Source: Promethearchaeota archaeon (lineage in GTDB: Archaea > Asgardarchaeota > Lokiarchaeia > Sigynarchaeales > SOKP01). From it: a stretch of 10,666 nucleotides of DNA. The notes under the pieces are model-generated. The model was not told the DNA's origin. It did no database searches and saw only the letters and a program-made list of their open reading frames with translations. Positions 6,117 to 10,666 of this stretch are shown here, one piece after another. The DNA is taken from NCBI GenBank assembly GCA_016839425.1, contig JAEOUI010000046.1, positions 1 to 10,666 on the forward strand, given 5' to 3'. The first letter of the stretch is position 1. Every line of letters begins with the position of its first letter. The translations under genes and the position numbers were made by a program.

Positions 6117-6156
6117 CTTATAAAGATTATGAAGATCTTATAAAAAAGTATGAAGA
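6117..6156 (+). repeat. Tandem imperfect 20-bp direct repeat in the cbiM-cbiQ intergenic region
   Basis: Unit 1 is CTTATAAAGATTATGAAGA (6117-6135) and unit 2 is CTTATAAAAAAGTATGAAGA (6137-6156). CTTATAAA recurs at 20 bp and TATGAAGA at 21 bp, so the copies lie close to two helical turns apart. Each copy contains a TATA-like element. It may be a duplicated cbiQ promoter element or a pair of operator sites on one DNA face. Transcription from the second copy would start near 6166, leaving a leader of about 75 nt before cbiQ. Confidence 0.55.
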
Positions 6157-6242
6157 CGAAAAATGGCAAGTAAAGATAAGAAAAATGCTTATTTTATTGC
6201 AATAATTCAGAAAAAGGAATAATATAATAGAGATATAGATAA

Positions 6243-7043
6243 ATGGAATCAATACTGCCTTTTAGACGCGAAGACGAAGTATCTTTTTATAACCAAATAC
6301 ATCCCATAATACGCTTCTTATTACCTTTCACATTAGTAATTCCTTTTTTGATTTTAAACGATGTGTACTTGATCTTCTCAATAATAATCATAACATTTAT
6401 CGTTGGTTTTTTTTTAAAATTTAAGTTTCAAAAAGTTTTTTCTCGTGTAGTTAAGATTCTTCCCTTTGTTTTTCTCATGACGATATTTTTACCCTTCTAT
6501 GTCGGTCCCACTGTTCTTGTAAAATATAATGGCTTGATTTCCTTGACAATATATGCTGAAGGAACCCGCTTAGCGTTATTATTATTAATGCGCATTTTTG
6601 GGTCTATTTTCGTATTTTTATCCTTTTTTTCTTCTTTAACCTATTCAGAATTTATCGAAACTTTAACTAAACTGCGAATCCCTTCACTCTTTACTGGGAG
6701 CCTCGTGATCATGCTCCACTACATTCCTATCCTCGCAAGTTCGAATAAAAAGATACTCTTGGCTCAAGAACTTCGAGGTAAAAAGATCACTACTTATCGC
6801 GAGAAAATCAAAACGCATGCTTTCATAATGGGAAAAAGCATCGTAATGAACATGGAAAGAAGCGAGAAATTGTACGAGGCCTTGAAAATGAGGGGATTCT
6901 CCGGGAAACTTACTTTTGCATCCAGAAAACTTAAATTTGTTGACATAATAATACTATCGTTCTTCATATTGCTTGTAACAACTTTTATTATCATTGATTT
7001 GGAACAAATATATATGGGTGTCATTAAATTACTTTTGCCGTAG
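6243..7043 (+). CDS. cbiQ: CbiQ/EcfT-type transmembrane coupling protein
   Basis: A 266-residue protein with about five to six membrane helices and the two cytoplasmic coupling motifs of the EcfT/CbiQ family: AQELRGKK (174-181) and ALKMRGFSG (213-221), each with the A-x-R-G core that docks on the ATPase. The N-terminus has QIHPIIRFLL, corresponding to the family's D-P-R-x-K lead-in with His for Asp. It joins CbiM to the CbiO ATPase dimer. The ATG at 6243 has only a weak GAGATA upstream. The region before it carries the tandem repeat at 6117-6156. The 3' end (TAG at 7041) overlaps the probable beginning of cbiO, so the two should be translated in a coupled way. Confidence 0.9.
   Translation: MESILPFRREDEVSFYNQIHPIIRFLLPFTLVIPFLILNDVYLIFSIIIITFIVGFFLKFKFQKVFSRVVKILPFVFLMTIFLPFYVGPTVLVKYNGLISLTIYAEGTRLALLLLMRIFGSIFVFLSFFSSLTYSEFIETLTKLRIPSLFTGSLVIMLHYIPILASSNKKILLAQELRGKKITTYREKIKTHAFIMGKSIVMNMERSEKLYEALKMRGFSGKLTFASRKLKFVDIIILSFFILLVTTFIIIDLEQIYMGVIKLLLP
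7016..7020 (+). promoter_or_regulatory. Possible Shine-Dalgarno of cbiO inside cbiQ
   Basis: GGGTG inside the cbiQ coding end lies 7 nt upstream of an in-frame ATT at 7028. It is the only Shine-Dalgarno-like element close to the point where homology says CbiO should begin. It therefore favours a non-standard ATT initiator over the TTG at 7106. Confidence 0.35.
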
Positions 7044-7798
7044 AAGCCGAGCATTTAAGCTTTAAATACAACTCAAAGGAAAAGTCTCTCTTCGAGATCG
7101 AGGATTTGTCATTTAAAATAGAGGAAAATTCGATATATGCCCTTACGGGAAATAACGGTGCGGGCAAAACAACCCTCCTTCGTTTAATGGTTGGGTTGTT
7201 GAAGTTAAATTCGGGAGAAATAAAAATATTTGGAAAACCCCTTACGAGAAACAAGGACGAACTGTGGAAAATACGGCAACAAGTCGGATTTCTCTTTCAA
7301 AATCCCGACGATCAGTTGTTTGCACCTACAATCGAAGAAGACGTGGGATTTGCCGCTAGAAACCTGAAGTTAAATGATTATGAAGTAAGTGATAGGGTAG
7401 AATGGGCACTTAAAGCTGTTAACTTGCTTGAATACAAGAATAAATCTCCTTTTAACTTATCCTGGGGGCAGAAAAAGCGAGCAGCGCTTGCCGGATTACT
7501 TGTCATGAGACCAAGATTGCTCATACTCGATGAACCGTTTGCAAACCTCGATTTCAAGTCGATTTACAATCACCTAAAGATCATTGAAGAGCTTCGCAAA
7601 TCAGAAAAGATGACCATACTCTTTACATCTCATAACTTGTTCTTTGTTGAAAAATGGGCGGATAAAATGTTAGTTATTAATAATGGGCATCTTTTATTCG
7701 AGGGACTCCCCGAACAGGGCCTTAAAAAACCAGAAGTGCATGCGCTTTTAGGATCATACAACGAAATTAACAAATTGATTAAAAAAAATAGAGTATAA
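7028..7798 (+). CDS. cbiO: CbiO/EcfA-type ATPase of the Ni/Co ECF transporter (start codon uncertain)
   Basis: An ABC ATPase with all core motifs. Numbering from 7028: Walker A GNNGAGKT (41-48), Q-loop FQNPDDQLFAPT (90-101, typical of EcfA proteins), signature LSWGQKKR (144-151), Walker B LLILDE (164-169), D-loop ANLD and the switch His in SHN (202). The open frame begins after a TAA at 7025. The family's first strand and A-loop (AVEAEHLSFKYN, ending in an aromatic Tyr at residue 14) are encoded from about 7037, yet no ATG, GTG or TTG lies in frame before TTG 7106. Starting at 7106 would remove that strand and the A-loop. I therefore place the start at ATT 7028, which has GGGTG 7 nt upstream; the product would be 256 residues. 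Alternatives are TTG 7106, a -1 frameshift from cbiQ, or a sequence error. The signature has Trp in place of the first Gly of LSGGQ. Confidence 0.85.
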   Translation: MTFAVEAEHLSFKYNSKEKSLFEIEDLSFKIEENSIYALTGNNGAGKTTLLRLMVGLLKLNSGEIKIFGKPLTRNKDELWKIRQQVGFLFQNPDDQLFAPTIEEDVGFAARNLKLNDYEVSDRVEWALKAVNLLEYKNKSPFNLSWGQKKRAALAGLLVMRPRLLILDEPFANLDFKSIYNHLKIIEELRKSEKMTILFTSHNLFFVEKWADKMLVINNGHLLFEGLPEQGLKKPEVHALLGSYNEINKLIKKNRV

Positions 7799-7802
7799 GA
7801 AT

Positions 7803-7810
7803 AAAAAAAA
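7803..7810 (-). terminator. Poly-T terminator after the lamin-tail gene
   Basis: Eight consecutive T on the minus strand begin 7 nt after the stop of the lamin-tail gene. The gap to the convergent cbiO is only 18 bp, so this tract must serve as the minus-strand terminator if termination occurs between the two genes. A further minus-strand T run lies inside the end of cbiO. Confidence 0.45.
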
Positions 7811-7816
7811 GAGAAA

Positions 7817-8935
7817 TTAAATAAATGGAGTTCCATCAGTCCTCGTACCTGGAGAGCACGCGCTTAACGAGACATTTAAATGAGGGATGTAAGTACCTAT
7901 AATGTCTGGATATCTCGTAAATGATTGATCTTGAATTGAATTATCATGACTAAACACGGCGATTATAATCCCATTTTTTATAAGTGATAACTGCTCTCTA
8001 GAATTAGACAGCATAGTCCAATCTGATGCGTTCAAAACAGTAGCTCCTCCAAAATAGTTTGTATATTCATTACGATTTCCACCACCAAAAATCACAAGTG
8101 CTCCTCCTGACTGTATTACTGGACCAGTAGAAAAATTATGCATTAAACCATCTTTATCATATAATTCACATCCAGTAAAATCAAATTCTTCACCAAAATT
8201 ATTAACGAATTCAACAAATTCGTCATCGTATATATCAAAATCTCCATCTCCGTTGATATCTTCATAGGCGTCGCATAGAACTTCATTAATAACTAAACCC
8301 AATTGAAAAGAATCCCCATTGATATCAGAACCTGGTGTGAAATTAAAAGATGAAACTTCGCTATGTGGTTTAAATTCTCCACATATATCTGAGGCGCGTG
8401 TAATGGATTGGTTGATTTCTCCACCGTAATAGGTAATATTATCTATTATTGAGTTTCCTCTTTTTAATGTGATGGTAGCTCCATCGTCGTTTAAATCGTT
8501 TAAATCGTTCCAAACACCATTTGCTACTTGAACAACAGCTCCACCAAAACCCCCAAAGAAATCTTTTGGATTTCCTCCTCCAAAGACCACGATTGCTCCT
8601 CCAGCAGGAACGATTGAACCTTCTGGAAATGTGTGAAGTAAAACAAAATTTTGATAAAGTTCACATCCATTAAAATCAAAAGTAGCGTTCATACAAACGA
8701 TCTCTATAAATTCATCAGAACTATTGAAAACCTCATCTCCATTAGCATCTCCATAACTATTTTGGGAAGGATTATACAAAACTTCGTTAATTCTTATTGG
8801 ATTTCCATACCAACACGGAATATCATTAGTTGGAGTTTGAGAATTTAAAAATATGAAGTATATTAAAACTCCTGTTACTCCTGCCGCAATGAGGATGATT
8901 ATAACTAAAAATGCTTTTTTTTTAATCAAAACCAC
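7817..8935 (-). CDS. Membrane-anchored protein with two tandem lamin-tail domains (LTD)
   Basis: A 372-residue protein. KKKAF then a hydrophobic segment (about 8-30) forms a signal anchor, leaving the rest outside the cell. Two copies of one module follow, about 48-213 and 215-372. Each opens with INEVL, then an acidic D-x-N-x-D loop (63-75 and 226-239), DEF[IV]E, GCELY, HxF, GGA[IL]V[IV]FGGGN, and each closes with QS[IF]TR, DI, PH, and [TS]PG. This is the lamin-tail (Ig-like) domain pattern of prokaryotic surface proteins, including the terminal SPGxRxDGTPF. The acidic loops probably bind Ca2+, as in dockerin or EF-hand loops. Seven cysteines (41, 81, 91, 185, 221, 256, 360) could form disulfides. 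The start is GTG with no clear Shine-Dalgarno ahead; GGTGGT overlaps the start itself. No enzymatic domain is visible, so a binding or envelope role is likely. Confidence 0.85.
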   Translation of the reverse strand: MVLIKKKAFLVIIILIAAGVTGVLIYFIFLNSQTPTNDIPCWYGNPIRINEVLYNPSQNSYGDANGDEVFNSSDEFIEIVCMNATFDFNGCELYQNFVLLHTFPEGSIVPAGGAIVVFGGGNPKDFFGGFGGAVVQVANGVWNDLNDLNDDGATITLKRGNSIIDNITYYGGEINQSITRASDICGEFKPHSEVSSFNFTPGSDINGDSFQLGLVINEVLCDAYEDINGDGDFDIYDDEFVEFVNNFGEEFDFTGCELYDKDGLMHNFSTGPVIQSGGALVIFGGGNRNEYTNYFGGATVLNASDWTMLSNSREQLSLIKNGIIIAVFSHDNSIQDQSFTRYPDIIGTYIPHLNVSLSACSPGTRTDGTPFI

Positions 8936-8972
8936 CGAAAATATTAATTAAATAACAAATAAACTAAGGATA

Positions 8973-8980
8973 TTTATAAA
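8973..8980 (-). promoter_or_regulatory. TATA box of the lamin-tail gene
   Basis: TTTATAAA on the minus strand, preceded by the purine-rich GAAGAAGG, which could be a BRE. Transcription would start near 8950, about 15 nt before the GTG, giving a very short leader. Confidence 0.55.
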
Positions 8981-9055
8981 CCTTCTTCAGGATTTTACTC
9001 ATTTCAATCACAATTATCTTAGTTTTTATTTTAAAAAGAAATGATTTATCAATTT

Positions 9056-10666
9056 TTATGCATGCAATAAAAATGCAATAACCGTAAAAATCAATACGGG
9101 CACGAATAGAGGAAGCCCAAGAACGCCTCGCTCGACGCATACTATTTTAATTATAGAATAACCAACATACACTAAAATTAATAATAGGATTACATTTAAA
9201 AAGAGTTTTTCCAATATAATTTGGTTCAATATGAGATTTAACATAATTGATGCGACAATCAAATGAATTTTTAATCCCAAAATGAATGTCAAGAATTCAG
9301 AAACAAGGCTGACCGTTTGTTTACTTTTCCTTTTTTCAAGGCAAATCTTTTCGAATAAAGGTTTGAATAAGCGTTCTTTTATTGCCTTTAGGATGATTTC
9401 AATAGAAACATAATATATAGCTACTGAAATTATAATAAGCACGATATAAGACGATTGAGGTGAAAATCTGAACGGAAATTTTAAGAAATACGACCATAAA
9501 TTCCATTGGAACAAAATGCTTAGATATAACACGCTCCCGAAAGTAAAACTCCGAATTAAGTGATATTTATCCAGTCCGAAAGCGTTCCAGAATGGCGACG
9601 ATTGATCGCTTTTTTTCTTGCGTTTATTCCGAAAGAAAGCGAAAAATACAAGACTGCTCGTTAAAAAAATACATCCAATTAATAACATCGAAGTGATTAA
9701 CATTTCTAAAGGATAATCCTGTATTGACATTGATTTTATTATAGTTGCTCCAACCAAAGATGTGAATGAAACAAAAAGAAAAATACCAAAAATAATTATT
9801 ATTATTTTTTTTCCGCTTGTTTTTCCTTCTATTTCTCTTGCTTTTGATTCAAAGGCCCTTTTTTTGATTTGTGTCCTAATTTCCGCTTTATCTGGAAAGT
9901 AATATAATGTTAGAAAAAGGAACGAGTAATATAACGCACACATGGTTCCCACGATTAAATCTGTTGCGATTCCATAATTCATTCCTAGTATGGTTAGAAA
10001 AGAGATGATATAAAGAGTTATTAGCAATCCAATAGTATTTTGGTATGATCCGTGTTTTTTTAGCGAGCCATCAACAGAAGTATTGGTTTTTACTATTTCA
10101 AGATCTTCCTTTTTATCAATTTGAACTTGTTTAGTGCTGATATTCTTTTCATATATCAATATGGAAACAATAATAAAGAGTGGTAATAGAGAAACAAGAA
10201 AGACGGTCACGCATTCAACAAATAAGTCGTTTAGAGAGGCTTTAGCAAGTGTGAATGTTATATCTCGCTTTTGAGAATATTTTTGAATATCGTTTAACCA
10301 TCCTGTTCCTAAATCAGCGCTCTTTAGCTTTTCCTCGAAGTAATTAATAACACAATAATATGCCATGTGTTCTGAATCTTCTTGCAGGAAATGGTCGTCG
10401 TCTATTGAAATATAACTTGATGCTTTTCCAGCAATGCTTATGGCCTCGTAGGCTTCCCTAGATTGGTTTGTTGGATAATACTTCGAATCTTGAGAAGATT
10501 CAATTAACAAGACCGAATTATTATTGACATTTGACAAGTATTTAACGGCGTCAAATTTCTCAAGGACGCTTCGATTAATGCTCGTCGTACCTTCAACGAA
10601 TAAGCCCTTGAAATAATCATCATCCCCATTGATAAATTCTTCCATTTGTAACATTTCTTGAATATG
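9056..10666 (-). CDS. Alpha/beta-hydrolase fused to a large multi-pass membrane domain (5' partial)
   Basis: The frame is open from the right window edge (HIQE precedes the first Met at 10654), so the true start lies outside; 536 residues are visible. Counting from Met 10654, residues about 35-110 look like the last part of an alpha/beta-hydrolase: a strand SVLLIESSQD with D56 as candidate triad acid, then YYPTNQSREAYEAI, then SIDDDHFL with H88 as candidate triad histidine. The nucleophile elbow would be upstream, off the window. From about 145 the protein has roughly ten membrane helices (about 147-167, 206-225, 230-252, 283-305, 317-341, 371-390, 402-422, 450-478, 483-504, 511-530) with basic loops between. 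I do not recognise the membrane domain. The hydrolase may act on a lipid or an envelope ester; this is inference. A TATA-like box was not needed in view, as the promoter lies outside. Confidence 0.6.
   Translation of the reverse strand, partial: HIQEMLQMEEFINGDDDYFKGLFVEGTTSINRSVLEKFDAVKYLSNVNNNSVLLIESSQDSKYYPTNQSREAYEAISIAGKASSYISIDDDHFLQEDSEHMAYYCVINYFEEKLKSADLGTGWLNDIQKYSQKRDITFTLAKASLNDLFVECVTVFLVSLLPLFIIVSILIYEKNISTKQVQIDKKEDLEIVKTNTSVDGSLKKHGSYQNTIGLLITLYIISFLTILGMNYGIATDLIVGTMCALYYSFLFLTLYYFPDKAEIRTQIKKRAFESKAREIEGKTSGKKIIIIIFGIFLFVSFTSLVGATIIKSMSIQDYPLEMLITSMLLIGCIFLTSSLVFFAFFRNKRKKKSDQSSPFWNAFGLDKYHLIRSFTFGSVLYLSILFQWNLWSYFLKFPFRFSPQSSYIVLIIISVAIYYVSIEIILKAIKERLFKPLFEKICLEKRKSKQTVSLVSEFLTFILGLKIHLIVASIMLNLILNQIILEKLFLNVILLLILVYVGYSIIKIVCVERGVLGLPLFVPVLIFTVIAFLLHA

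Noticed and set aside
6148..6153. GTATGA, a NikR-like half-site before cbiQ
   Set aside because: The partner TCATAC at the required 16-bp spacing is absent, so a NikR operator is not supported.
6163..6222. A 19-residue ORF (MASKDKKNAY...) between cbiM and cbiQ
   Set aside because: It has no Shine-Dalgarno, is Lys-rich by base composition and lies in the presumed cbiQ leader. A leader peptide is possible, but nothing beyond an open frame supports it.
6038..6242. Cobalamin or NiCo riboswitch ahead of the cbi genes
   Set aside because: No conserved B12-box or GC-rich multi-stem architecture could be seen in this very AT-rich stretch.
7024..7254. A minus-strand ORF spanning the cbiQ-cbiO junction
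   Set aside because: It overlaps the Walker A region of cbiO on the opposite strand and has no promoter or recognised motif.
1..10666. CRISPR array, tRNA/rRNA gene, insertion sequence or phage genes
   Set aside because: No regularly spaced repeats, tRNA-like cloverleaf, transposase or terminal inverted repeats were seen on either strand by eye.

Overview
The window looks archaeal, AT-rich and chromosomal. There are TATA-box-like elements (CTTATATA, TTTATAAA) about 25 nt upstream of starts or presumed transcription starts, poly-T tracts after stops, GGTGGT-type Shine-Dalgarno sequences, and several GTG or TTG starts. The gene content (a CoA-ligase-like enzyme with an AbrB-like N-terminus, small 'PPKKIT' membrane proteins, a lamin-tail-domain surface protein) is reminiscent of Asgard archaea such as Lokiarchaeia. 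That placement is an impression from gene style and was not tested by phylogeny. No tRNA, rRNA, CRISPR array, insertion sequence or phage gene was seen.

Layout. (1) 9-3390, minus strand: an adenylate-forming (acyl-CoA synthetase-like) enzyme, a small membrane protein and a multi-pass acyltransferase of the HGSNAT/YeiB-like type, spaced 60-73 nt apart and possibly one transcription unit. (2) 3391-3676: a 286-bp divergent regulatory region with a perfect 16-bp palindrome sitting between a TATA-like box and the inferred transcription start. (3) 3677-4989, plus strand: two regulators. The first is an unusual fusion of two membrane helices, a bacterial-type PH domain (bPH2) and a C-terminal XRE helix-turn-helix. 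The second is a soluble XRE protein that appears to carry a second, degenerate HTH. (4) 5045-7798: a complete ECF-type nickel/cobalt transporter split into two divergent pairs, cbiM-cbiN (minus) and cbiQ-cbiO (plus), separated by 205 bp with a tandem direct repeat of about 20 bp. (5) 7817-8935, minus: a membrane-anchored extracytoplasmic protein with two tandem lamin-tail domains. (6) 9056-10666, minus: the C-terminal part of an alpha/beta-hydrolase fused to a large multi-pass membrane domain, running off the right edge.

How they may work together. CbiM binds Ni2+ or Co2+ outside the cell, CbiN is its small partner, CbiQ is the coupling membrane protein and CbiO the ATPase. The two XRE regulators lie convergent to cbiMN and could autoregulate through the palindrome; whether they sense metal or membrane state is inference. 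The most interesting points are the PH-HTH fusion with its palindromic promoter, the AbrB-like domain on a ligase with altered catalytic motifs, the cbiO gene that lacks any ordinary start codon ahead of its conserved N-terminus, and the tandem lamin-tail protein.
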